Source of the DNA: Chitinophagaceae bacterium
Lineage (GTDB): Bacteria; Bacteroidota; Bacteroidia; Chitinophagales; Chitinophagaceae
Assembly (NCBI GenBank): GCA_947461495.1
Contig: CANHLV010000123.1
Span: forward strand, 1 to 6,155
Length of the DNA stretch: 6,155 bases
Direction of reading: 5' to 3'
Below, in pieces: positions 1-5,946 of the stretch. The notes beneath the pieces are model-generated. The model did not search any database. It worked only from the letters and a program-made list of their open reading frames with translations, and was not told the origin of the DNA. How positions within the stretch are numbered: position 1 is the stretch's first letter; each line of letters opens with the position of its first letter. Both the position numbers and the translations under genes were made by a program.

Positions 1-193
1 CAATAAAATCACCAATGCCGTATTCATAGTCTGTGAGCTTGTATTCTTTGTCTAATTCCGTTAACCATTGAATCGCTTCATTGAAATCTCCACTTGTATA
101 GGTGAGTAGTTGCGTAAACAATTCAAACAGCTTTTCGAAATTACTTTTTGAATTTTCGTTGGGATTATATTTTGAGAAATGAAAACTACGCAT
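1..193 (-). CDS. vWA-domain (CoxE-like) protein, N-terminal part only
   Basis: This is the first 64 codons of a minus-strand gene that leaves the window at its left edge. It opens at an ATG (193-191) with MRSFHFSKYNPNE. The fragment contains an acidic, helix-rich stretch with LLTYTSGDFNEAIQWL and then LDKEYKLTDYEYGIGDFI. From memory, this N-terminus matches a family of uncharacterised Bacteroidota proteins of roughly 370 residues that carry a von Willebrand factor A domain in the C-terminal half. The vWA domain and its MIDAS metal site would lie outside the window, so that part cannot be checked here. No signal peptide or membrane segment is visible, which suggests a cytoplasmic protein. It is transcribed in the same direction as the DUF2723 gene behind it, but a terminator separates them, so it probably has its own promoter. 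I found no convincing TAnnTTTG element in front of it. The only dyad there is a 10-bp palindrome, TGTTTAAACA, at 239-248. Confidence 0.6.
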   Translation of the reverse strand, partial: MRSFHFSKYNPNENSKSNFEKLFELFTQLLTYTSGDFNEAIQWLTELDKEYKLTDYEYGIGDFI

Positions 194-255
194 GACTTGT
201 AAACTTACACAAGATAAACAACAAATAACTGATACTATTGTTTAAACACAACAAA

Positions 256-291
256 AAAGAGGTTGTCTTTATGATTTAAGACAACCTCTTT
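256..291 (-). terminator. Intrinsic terminator of the DUF2723 gene
   Basis: Perfect 14-bp inverted repeat: AAAGAGGTTGTCTT at 256-269 and AAGACAACCTCTTT at 278-291, with an 8-nt loop. Read on the minus strand, the hairpin begins 22 nt after the DUF2723 stop codon and runs directly into a U-rich tail (complement of the A-run at 253-258). This is a textbook rho-independent terminator for the upstream gene. It sits between that gene and the vWA gene, so the two are probably separate transcription units. Confidence 0.88.
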
Positions 292-313
292 GTGAATCTA
301 TTGAATTATTTAT

Positions 314-3300
314 TTAGGGCTTAGCAGTATCAGTTTTATTTACCATTTTTTTAATTTGTTGGTAAGAATAACTAGTGTCTTTCATTTGATTCATCAATTT
401 TTCTTGCTCGTTTCTTCTTTTAAACTCTTCTTGAAGTTGCATGATACCTTTTAATAGTCCATCATTTCTTTCTTCTTCAGATGCAAGTGTTTCTCTCTTA
501 CTATCAGATAAACCTTGGTAATAAGCAGCTTGCTGTTGCATGTCTTTTGTTAGTGACTTTTCTATTTTAGCAATTAAAACTGTATCTCCGGCTTTATAGG
601 AAGAGTAAAGCATTTGCATTGAAATTTGATTATGTTGCTGATATCGGCCAGCCATTCCATAAGGGATGTTTTCCTGATCCATCATGGAATCACATCTATT
701 TAGCAATTTTCTGGCATCTTCTTTTCTCCCTGCATCTGCTAAAGCACCGGCTGATTGTGCATAAGCCAAACGGATACTGTTTAAATGTCTGCGATTTTCC
801 TCATCGAAATAAACACCTTTTGTTTGTGCATTACCGGAAGCAAATTTGGTCTTATCCAACATGTTTTTAACCACCCAATTCTGATTTACACCACCATTAT
901 CTATAGGAACTAAGCGATAAGTCATACCGTCTTGACGTAGGTATTTTTGGAATCCTAGTTCATCATAAGGAGAAGTAAAATAAATTGGACGCTTCCATTT
1001 GTTGGCAGCAATGATATTTAAAATAGCTGCATCATTTTTATAGATATAATTTTTTTCGATTTTAAATTTTAAGGAATCAACAACGGCATCATCTGCATTT
1101 ACAGTACCATTTTGTTTTACCAAATTTAAATCAACGGGAACGGAAACCATTTGAGATGGAAAGGTGTTTAAAATACCATCTTCGTTGAGGATAGCACCTT
1201 TTGCTGGATCATCTGATCCCGCATAATCTTTCATCATGGTGTATAAATCCATAAATTGATTAGGATTGCCTGAAGGATTATATCTAACCACATCTCTTGT
1301 AGATCCTTCAATTTGTGATGCGGACCAAATGGGATCAATCGGGTCGCTTTGATTTACTTTATATCTCAATTCGTTAATGTACCAGTCTGTCCCTAACAAA
1401 CTGCTATTGATAACGCGAACGTCTGTACGAATGCCTTCAACTTCCTGCGCATACCATAATGGATAAGTATCATTATCACCAAATGAGATCAAAATGGCGT
1501 TAGGAGCACAGCTTTCTAAATAGTCTTTTGCTAAATCTCTGGCAAGTAATTTCTGACTTCTATCATGGTCATCCCATTCTTGGCTTGCCATTATAGCAGG
1601 CACTGCTAAAAGGCAAACTAGCGCTGCTGCATAGCCGCCAATTTGATTGTTTTTCAGTAATCCTGAAAGTAATTCTCTGATATATAAAACGCCTAATCCA
1701 ATCCAAATGGCAAATGCATAAAATGACCCTACATAAGCGTAGTCACGCTCACGTGGCTGGTTACCTGCTTGATTCAAGTAGAGGCAAATGGCAATGCCAG
1801 TAAAGAAAAACAGTAGCCCGGTAATTAATGCGTCTTTTTTGTCTTTTTTGTATTGGTATAGGATTCCAAGAACGCCCAAAATAAATGGAAGGAGATATAA
1901 CTTGTTGTTTGCTTTGTTGTTTTTAAGGGTATCAGGTAGCGTTTCTTGATCACCCAGGCGCATTTTATCATAGAAGCCAATACCAGTCTTCCAATTGCCA
2001 TCTCTTACATTACTCATATTAGTCCCTTGTATGTCATTTTGTTTGCCTGCAAAATTCCACATGAAATACCTCCAATACATCCAGTTGATTTGATAATCAA
2101 AAAAGAATCCGATGTTTTCGGCCATAGTAGGAGCGCGTTCATAAGAGCCATCTTGGTTTTTACCAATACCTGCCCAACTTGCATAGTAATCTGCATGTCC
2201 TTGATCATTACTTTGATCCCACATACGAGGGAAAAGATGTTTGTCGGCATCAGCGTATACATATTGTACTTTTCTGCCGTTCTTTTCATATCTACCATTT
2301 GATTTGATATAAGTATCAGTGGTTTTCGCTTCCTGAATTTGAGCTGTAAAATCTTGTCCATAAAGTATAGGCCAGTCCCCATATTGCTCACGGCTTACAT
2401 AACCTACCAAACTCACAGGATTATCAACATTGAACATATCTACACTTGGATCTGCAGAACTTCTTACCATCGTTGTGAAATAAGTAGAAAAGCCCAACAT
2501 CATAAAAGCAAAACTCCATAAACCAAGTTTTAGAAAGTTCCAGTCTTTATTTCTTGCAACTCTTAAACCAAAAAATATCAATATTCCCAGTAATACAAAG
2601 AAAAATGCAAAGCCGGTAAAGAATGGCAATCCAAAGCTGTTTACAAAAAGGATATCCATATTTCCTGCACCTTTGATGCTCCATTGAATCACTGCTTTCT
2701 GAACAAGTCCTGTAATGATACATCCAATGAGGAAAGCAAAGAAAGTACCCCATGGGGTAGAATTGTATCTCTTAAAATAATAGATGATAACTATTGCTGG
2801 GATTGTCAATAAATTCAATAAGTGAACACCAATAGACAAGCCCATCAGATAGAATATAAGAATAATCCATCTGTCTGCTTTAGTGAAATGCCCTTTAATA
2901 CCTTGATCTTGTTCTTCTGTAACTGCCTGCTCCCATTTTACCATTGCCCAAAACACAACAGCAGTAAAAAAAGAGGATAATGCATACACTTCACCTTCAA
3001 CCGCACTGTACCAAAAAGAATCAGAAAAAGTGTAAGCAAATGCACCAACAACTCCGGCCGACATGATCGCAAAAATATTTCCGGAGGTAAGTTCATCCTG
3101 GTTTTTCATCACGATTTTACGCGCAAAATGGGTTATGGTCCAGAATAAAAACAATATAGTAAAACCACTAGCTAATGCGCTCATGGTATTAACACCAGTA
3201 GCTGCATGATGCGGGTCGAAAGGAATCATGAAAAGCCGGCCGATCAGCACAAATAATGGCGCCCCGGGTGGATGGGGAATCTGAAGTTTGTAGGCACTGG

Positions 3301-3484
3301 AAGCAAATTCTCCGCAATCCCATAAGCTGCCGGTAGCTTCCATAGTCATTAAATAAACGGCACAAGCAATTAGGCAAACTGCCCAACCTGTGATGTTGTT
3401 AATCCTTTTGTAGTTCAAATTATTGAATGACTTTGCACTTGATGCTTCTGCAAGAATTTTATCAAAATTTGTTTTTTCCTTCAT
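314..3484 (-). CDS. DUF2723-family multi-pass membrane protein (GT117/TMEM260-like putative protein glycosyltransferase)
   Basis: Complete gene of 1056 codons plus TAA. The N-terminal DUF2723 signature is clear at residues 54-84: LWDCGEF, then YKLQIPHPPGAPLF and LIGRLF. Hydrophobic segments suggest about nine membrane helices between residues 33 and 338, a soluble insert at about 340-520, four more helices at about 530-631, and a soluble C-terminal region of about 425 residues. That region contains FGDNDTYPLWYAQ (668-680) and ends in a charged, Gln/Lys-rich, probably coiled-coil tail. Human TMEM260, of the same family (CAZy GT117), is a protein O-mannosyltransferase, and GT-C enzymes use an acidic residue in the first lumenal loop. 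Asp56 or Glu59 could play that part here, but this is inference. About 1000-1100 residues is usual for Bacteroidota members. A reading from TTG at 3508 adds eight residues, but that codon lies within the -7 promoter element, so I prefer the ATG at 3484. The gene appears monocistronic. Confidence 0.9.
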   Translation of the reverse strand: MKEKTNFDKILAEASSAKSFNNLNYKRINNITGWAVCLIACAVYLMTMEATGSLWDCGEFASSAYKLQIPHPPGAPLFVLIGRLFMIPFDPHHAATGVNTMSALASGFTILFLFWTITHFARKIVMKNQDELTSGNIFAIMSAGVVGAFAYTFSDSFWYSAVEGEVYALSSFFTAVVFWAMVKWEQAVTEEQDQGIKGHFTKADRWIILIFYLMGLSIGVHLLNLLTIPAIVIIYYFKRYNSTPWGTFFAFLIGCIITGLVQKAVIQWSIKGAGNMDILFVNSFGLPFFTGFAFFFVLLGILIFFGLRVARNKDWNFLKLGLWSFAFMMLGFSTYFTTMVRSSADPSVDMFNVDNPVSLVGYVSREQYGDWPILYGQDFTAQIQEAKTTDTYIKSNGRYEKNGRKVQYVYADADKHLFPRMWDQSNDQGHADYYASWAGIGKNQDGSYERAPTMAENIGFFFDYQINWMYWRYFMWNFAGKQNDIQGTNMSNVRDGNWKTGIGFYDKMRLGDQETLPDTLKNNKANNKLYLLPFILGVLGILYQYKKDKKDALITGLLFFFTGIAICLYLNQAGNQPRERDYAYVGSFYAFAIWIGLGVLYIRELLSGLLKNNQIGGYAAALVCLLAVPAIMASQEWDDHDRSQKLLARDLAKDYLESCAPNAILISFGDNDTYPLWYAQEVEGIRTDVRVINSSLLGTDWYINELRYKVNQSDPIDPIWSASQIEGSTRDVVRYNPSGNPNQFMDLYTMMKDYAGSDDPAKGAILNEDGILNTFPSQMVSVPVDLNLVKQNGTVNADDAVVDSLKFKIEKNYIYKNDAAILNIIAANKWKRPIYFTSPYDELGFQKYLRQDGMTYRLVPIDNGGVNQNWVVKNMLDKTKFASGNAQTKGVYFDEENRRHLNSIRLAYAQSAGALADAGRKEDARKLLNRCDSMMDQENIPYGMAGRYQQHNQISMQMLYSSYKAGDTVLIAKIEKSLTKDMQQQAAYYQGLSDSKRETLASEEERNDGLLKGIMQLQEEFKRRNEQEKLMNQMKDTSYSYQQIKKMVNKTDTAKP

Positions 3485-3505
3485 GAAAGTAAATTTATAA
3501 GTGGG

Positions 3506-3513
3506 CAAATATA
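3506..3513 (-). promoter_or_regulatory. -7 promoter element of the DUF2723 gene
   Basis: The minus strand reads TATATTTG, an exact match to the Bacteroidota -7 consensus TAnnTTTG, 21 nt before the ATG at 3484. No clear TTG -33 element lies 19-21 nt further upstream, so the match rests on the -7 box. Transcription would start near 3499, giving a leader of roughly 15 nt. It would exclude the in-frame TTG at 3508-3506 as a start codon. Confidence 0.6.
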
Positions 3514-3578
3514 CTTATGTTTAGTTTTATTTGGACATGGCAGGGGAATATTAAAAAGTAAAAAGTGAAAAATTGAGA

Positions 3579-3641
3579 TGCTGGATAGGCTGGATGAGCT
3601 GTATATGCTGGATATGCTGGATATACTGGATAGGCTGGATA
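3579..3641. repeat. Seven tandem 9-bp units, consensus TGCTGGATA
   Basis: Seven contiguous 9-bp units. Those at 3579, 3606 and 3615 are exact TGCTGGATA. The others are GGCTGGATG (3588), AGCTGTATA (3597), TACTGGATA (3624) and GGCTGGATA (3633). Just upstream (3551-3577) is a purine-rich stretch of degenerate AAAAAGT/GAAAAAT-like units. The array lies between two divergent genes and overlaps neither coding region. The unit length is a multiple of three, so one plus-strand frame stays open through the whole array. No mobile-element gene is attached, and the function is unknown. Confidence 0.85.
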
Positions 3642-3739
3642 GTTCCAAAGTTCAATATGTTCAATTGGTTCAAAAGGTTTGTTTCTGAATAAAATGTAAC
3701 CTCTTGAACATATTAAACCTTTGAAACCTTTTGAACCAA
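3642..3739. repeat. Second 9-bp repeat family (GTTCAAAAG-like) with inverted arms
   Basis: Directly after the TGCTGGATA array come GTTCCAAA (8 bp), GTTCAATAT, GTTCAATTG and GTTCAAAAG (3642-3676). After a 21-bp spacer the same family returns on the opposite strand. The complement of 3698-3738 reads as 9-bp units resembling GTTCAAAAG, GTTTCAAAG, GTTTAATAT and GTTCAAGAG. This gives a perfect 16-bp inverted repeat (3665-3680 with 3724-3739, TTGGTTCAAAAGGTTT) and a perfect 11-bp one (3654-3664 with 3704-3714, AATATGTTCAA). The right edge lies 34 bp before the -7 element of the EamA gene. Possible roles are a bidirectional transcription barrier, a protein-binding operator, or a non-autonomous repeat element; the sequence alone does not decide. 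Confidence 0.8.
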
Positions 3740-3773
3740 CAATTACCCCCGCAAAAAAATAAACCTAACCTGC

Positions 3774-3781
3774 TACCTTTG
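3774..3781 (+). promoter_or_regulatory. -7 promoter element of the EamA transporter gene
   Basis: TACCTTTG is an exact TAnnTTTG match and ends only 6 nt before the ATG at 3788. No TTG -33 element stands out upstream; the region holds CCCCCGC followed by an A-run. With the usual spacing, the transcript would begin at or within a few bases of the start codon, so this mRNA may be leaderless or nearly so. Confidence 0.6.
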
Positions 3782-3787
3782 TCCTCC

Positions 3788-4672
3788 ATGAAAAAAGCAT
3801 TCATCCAACTTCACGCAGCGGTTTTCCTAGCTGGCTTTACTGCAATTATAGGAAAGCTGATAGAATTGAATGAAGGTTTATTGGTATGGTATCGTTTGTT
3901 CATTTCTGTTATCATCATTGCTGTAATCAGTTATTTTAAAGGAGAGTTGAAAGGCATACATAGAAGAGATTTTTTTCGAATTTCAAGGGTGGGTTTGATT
4001 CTGGCATTGCATTGGGTGACTTTTTATGGAAGTGTAAAATATGCGAATGCTTCTGTTGCGGTGGTTTGTATTTCCGGTGCTGGATTTTTTTCTGCGATAC
4101 TCGAGCCGATTATTTTGAATAAAAGAATTGTAGTAGTAGAGTTGATTTTGGGCTTGCTTGCAATAGTAGGTATTTATATCATTTTTGATTTTCACCCACA
4201 ATATCAGATTGGAATTATATTCGGAATCATTTCTGCTTTTGGAAGTGCATTGTTTCCTATTTACAACAAGAGACTATTGAATGATTTTTCTGCAGAAACA
4301 TTGATTCTGTTTGAGTTTGCAGGAGGATTGTTATTGCTTAGTTGCTTTTTACCTTTTTATTTTATGAAGTTTAGTCCGGGCTATTTTTTGCCAACAGGTT
4401 CCGACTGGATCTGGCTTTTGGTGTTAAGCATTTTTTGTACCGTTATTGCCTTTGATTTGCAATTACAATCGTTGAAAAAAATTTCAGCGTTTACTCAGAA
4501 TTTGACTTACAATCTTGAGCCTCTATATGGTGTGTTATTGGCATTTGTGATTTTTAAAGAACACAATATGCTGAGTGGGCATTTTTATTTCGGGGTAGGA
4601 TTGATAGTGTTGGCTGTGCTGCTTCAAATGATTAGGATAACCCTACGTCCAACAAGAATTAAAGGAAATTAA
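3788..4672 (+). CDS. DMT-superfamily EamA-family transporter
   Basis: Complete gene of 294 codons plus TAA, the usual length for a ten-helix EamA-family carrier of the drug/metabolite transporter superfamily. Almost the whole protein is hydrophobic, with short charged loops. The internal duplication shows in the repeated motif near the end of each half: LEPIILNKRI at about residues 105-114 and NLEPLYGVLLAFVIFKEH at about 242-259. It acts in the inner membrane, but the substrate cannot be predicted: members move amino acids, nucleotide precursors or other small metabolites. I chose the ATG at 3788 because it gives MKKAFIQLHAAVF running straight into helix 1. The frame is open upstream to a TTG at 3731, but that extension would translate part of the inverted repeat and the -7 promoter element. 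The gene overlaps the 3' end of the convergent OsmC-like gene by 14 bp. No terminator was found. Confidence 0.9.
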   Translation: MKKAFIQLHAAVFLAGFTAIIGKLIELNEGLLVWYRLFISVIIIAVISYFKGELKGIHRRDFFRISRVGLILALHWVTFYGSVKYANASVAVVCISGAGFFSAILEPIILNKRIVVVELILGLLAIVGIYIIFDFHPQYQIGIIFGIISAFGSALFPIYNKRLLNDFSAETLILFEFAGGLLLLSCFLPFYFMKFSPGYFLPTGSDWIWLLVLSIFCTVIAFDLQLQSLKKISAFTQNLTYNLEPLYGVLLAFVIFKEHNMLSGHFYFGVGLIVLAVLLQMIRITLRPTRIKGN

Positions 4673-5066
4673 TCCTCCATGTAATTGCTGCGAAATACCC
4701 AAACATTGCACTAACGCCGCAGTATTTTTCTTTCGACAATTGCACAGCTCTTTCTACTTTAGGCTTGTCTGTTTCCAAAACTTTAATAGAATACAAAATA
4801 GAAACCTTGTCGTAAATTTTGGGATGTTCTTCAGTTAGGGAAGCCTCAATGTCAATAGAAAATTCTGTAAAATCTACTTTCATTTTTTGCAAAATAGACA
4901 CCACATCAATGCCTGTGCAACCTGCCAATGCGGACAACATCAATTTTTTAGGACTGGGAGCACCGGCTCCGGTAGGTGAATCTGAGCTGTCCATTTTAAA
5001 TTGATAAGCATCAATTGTAGATTCAAAAGCAAAATTTTCTATGTGTTTCGTTGTGATTTTATGCAT
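4659..5066 (-). CDS. OsmC/Ohr-family protein
   Basis: Complete gene of 135 codons plus TAA, the typical size of the family. Both conserved cysteines are present in their usual settings: Cys50 in LAGCTGIDVVSIL, and Cys116 in SKEKYCGVSAMF. The TGAGAPSPKKLML segment (32-44) is also characteristic. OsmC/Ohr proteins are cytoplasmic homodimers that use this cysteine pair to reduce organic hydroperoxides. The closest resemblance is to the OsmC/YhfA-like branch rather than true Ohr, so the physiological substrate is uncertain. The ATG at 5066 follows an A-rich leader. A -7-like AGATTTTG lies on the minus strand at 5104-5097 but lacks the TA, so the promoter is not assigned. The gene is divergent from rpmB (139-bp gap) and convergent with the EamA gene (14-bp overlap at the stop codons). 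Confidence 0.9.
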   Translation of the reverse strand: MHKITTKHIENFAFESTIDAYQFKMDSSDSPTGAGAPSPKKLMLSALAGCTGIDVVSILQKMKVDFTEFSIDIEASLTEEHPKIYDKVSILYSIKVLETDKPKVERAVQLSKEKYCGVSAMFGYFAAITWRINFL

Positions 5067-5178
5067 GTTTTCAACTGATTTATTTAATTTTTAGAACAAA
5101 ATCTTCCGAAAGAACGGATTTTTTTCCATGTTTTAGAAAAATACTTTACATGAAACTTTATTTATTCAGTTAATTTCC

Positions 5179-5186
5179 TACCTTTG
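5179..5186 (+). promoter_or_regulatory. -7 promoter element of the rpmB-rpmG operon
   Basis: TACCTTTG is an exact TAnnTTTG match, 19 nt before the rpmB ATG. An imperfect -33-like TTTA lies at 5157-5160, 18 nt upstream. Transcription probably starts near 5192, giving a leader of about 14 nt that contains AATAAGGAAC just before the start codon. It should drive rpmB, rpmG and the DUF4295 gene. Confidence 0.65.
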
Positions 5187-5205
5187 CCGTCCAAAAATAA
5201 GGAAC

Positions 5206-5442
5206 ATGGCTAGAGTATGTCAATTAACGGGTAAGAAACCAATTACAGGTAATAAGGTTTCTCACTCCAACATCAAAACAAAACGCAGGTTTTTACCAAA
5301 CTTACAAACCAAGCGTTATTTTTTGGCTGAAGAAGACAAATGGGTGACTTTGAAATTGTCTTCAGAAGCAATCAGAACCATCAATAAAAATGGTCTATAC
5401 AGTGTAGTAAAAGAGTTACGTGCTGCAGGAGAAAAAATTTAA
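5206..5442 (+). CDS. rpmB: 50S ribosomal protein bL28
   Basis: 78 codons plus TAA, the normal length. MARVCQLTGKKPITGNKVSHS at the N-terminus and the KTKRRFLPNLQTKRYF core identify bL28, a basic protein of the large subunit that binds 23S rRNA. It begins with a single Cys5 in a CQLT context and lacks the CxxC pairs of zinc-binding bL28 forms, so this is a zinc-independent (C-minus) type. The start codon is preceded by AAGGAAC, a little more purine-rich and SD-like than the other leaders here. It is the first gene of the ribosomal group, 21 bp ahead of rpmG. Confidence 0.97.
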   Translation: MARVCQLTGKKPITGNKVSHSNIKTKRRFLPNLQTKRYFLAEEDKWVTLKLSSEAIRTINKNGLYSVVKELRAAGEKI

Positions 5443-5463
5443 TCAGTGTTAAAACAATAAAAA

Positions 5464-5646
5464 ATGGCAAAGAAAGGTAACAGGGTTCAGGTGATTTTGG
5501 AGTGTACCGAGCACAAGACCAGCGGTCAGCCGGGTACAAGCCGTTACATTACCACCAAGAACAAAAAAAATACTCCAGAACGTATGGAGTTGAAAAAGTA
5601 TAACTCTATCCTAAAAAAGGTTACAGTTCACAAAGAAATTAAATAG
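5464..5646 (+). CDS. rpmG: 50S ribosomal protein bL33
   Basis: 60 codons plus TAG. The VQVILECTEHKTSG start, the SRYITTKNKKNTP core and the LKKYNSILKKVTVHKEIK end are diagnostic of bL33, a small large-subunit protein near the E site. Only one cysteine (Cys14) remains of the four that bind zinc in the C-plus form, so this is the C-minus type usual in Bacteroidota. It follows rpmB after 21 bp and is almost certainly co-transcribed with it. The leader, TTAAAACAATAAAA, is A-rich with no Shine-Dalgarno motif, as expected in this phylum. Confidence 0.97.
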   Translation: MAKKGNRVQVILECTEHKTSGQPGTSRYITTKNKKNTPERMELKKYNSILKKVTVHKEIK

Positions 5647-5651
5647 TAAAT

Positions 5652-5689
5652 CGATTTATTGAATTGAATACATGAATTGTATCAAATCG
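5652..5689 (+). other. Imperfect hairpin between rpmG and the DUF4295 gene
   Basis: TTGAATACA (5664-5672) can pair with TGTATCAA (5678-5685) with one bulged A and a 5-nt loop. Flanking CGAT (5652-5655) and ATCG (5686-5689) could extend it across a larger left-side bulge. No U-run follows, so it is not a terminator. It could be a processing site or an mRNA-stability element within the operon, or chance pairing in an A+T-rich gap. Confidence 0.3.
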
Positions 5690-5710
5690 TAATTCACCAA
5701 AATAACAACA

Positions 5711-5881
5711 ATGGCAAAAGCAGCTAAAACCGCGATTAAAACTAAAGACCAAAAAGCAGCAGCAGAAGCGAAAAACTGGACAAAAGTGATTCGTACCTTG
5801 CGCAGTCCTAAATCTGGTGCCTATACTTTCAAAGAAGCTATGGTACATAAAGATAAAATCAAAGATTTCTTAGGTCAATAG
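5711..5881 (+). CDS. DUF4295 protein, probable Bacteroidota ribosomal protein bL38
   Basis: A 56-codon gene plus TAG, easily missed because of its size. The product is very basic: MAKAAKTAIKTKDQKAAAEA, then KNWTKVIRTLRSPKSGAYTF, then KEAMVHKDKIKDFLGQ. This matches the DUF4295 family, found in Bacteroidota next to rpmG. The cryo-EM structure of the Flavobacterium johnsoniae ribosome revealed a phylum-specific large-subunit protein named bL38. I believe DUF4295 is that protein, from recall and from the gene's position, not from a search. A Lys/Ala-rich N-terminal half and a short conserved C-terminal half fit an rRNA-binding extension with a small folded part. It lies 64 bp after rpmG and 101 bp before ftsY, and is followed by a terminator-like hairpin, so it is probably the last gene of the ribosomal operon. 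Confidence 0.88.
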   Translation: MAKAAKTAIKTKDQKAAAEAKNWTKVIRTLRSPKSGAYTFKEAMVHKDKIKDFLGQ

Positions 5882-5905
5882 TATTTTTAATTCAAGAAAT
5901 TATTG

Positions 5906-5946
5906 TAAAGCTGTTCTGTTATTTCAGAATGGCTTTATTCGTTTTT
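5906..5946 (+). terminator. Intrinsic terminator after the rpmB-rpmG-DUF4295 operon
   Basis: TAAAGCTGTTCTG (5906-5918) pairs with CAGAATGGCTTTA (5925-5937) over 13 bp, including two adjacent G-U pairs, around a 6-nt loop TTATTT. The stem is followed by TTCGTTTTT, a somewhat interrupted U-tract. It begins 24 nt after the DUF4295 stop. The interrupted tail suggests termination may be partial, which would allow some read-through into ftsY. Confidence 0.68.

Noticed and set aside
239..248. TGTTTAAACA palindrome as an operator of the vWA gene
   Set aside because: A single 10-bp A+T-rich palindrome is common by chance, and there is no identified promoter to position it against.
619..2521. Several open frames of 60-125 codons on both strands inside the DUF2723 gene
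   Set aside because: They overlap a long, clearly conserved coding region in other frames, have no recognisable domains, and lack promoters or plausible leaders.
3579..3739. CRISPR array
   Set aside because: The units are 9 bp and contiguous, without the 20-40 bp repeats and unique spacers of a CRISPR array, and no cas gene is present.
3642..3739. Insertion-sequence or MITE ends
   Set aside because: The arms are perfect inverted repeats, but no flanking target-site duplication or transposase remnant was seen. A non-autonomous element stays possible but is not shown.
3983..4201. Minus-strand open frame inside the EamA gene
   Set aside because: It is the antisense of a well-recognised transporter and its translation resembles no family.
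5105..5125. Terminator on the plus strand (TCCG, loop, CGGA, T-run) before rpmB
   Set aside because: The stem is only 4 bp before mismatches, too weak to call, and no plus-strand gene ends nearby.
5639..5848. Minus-strand open frame over the DUF4295 gene
   Set aside because: It overlaps a recognised small gene; its Cys/Phe-rich translation is what antisense of Lys/Ala-rich coding sequence gives.
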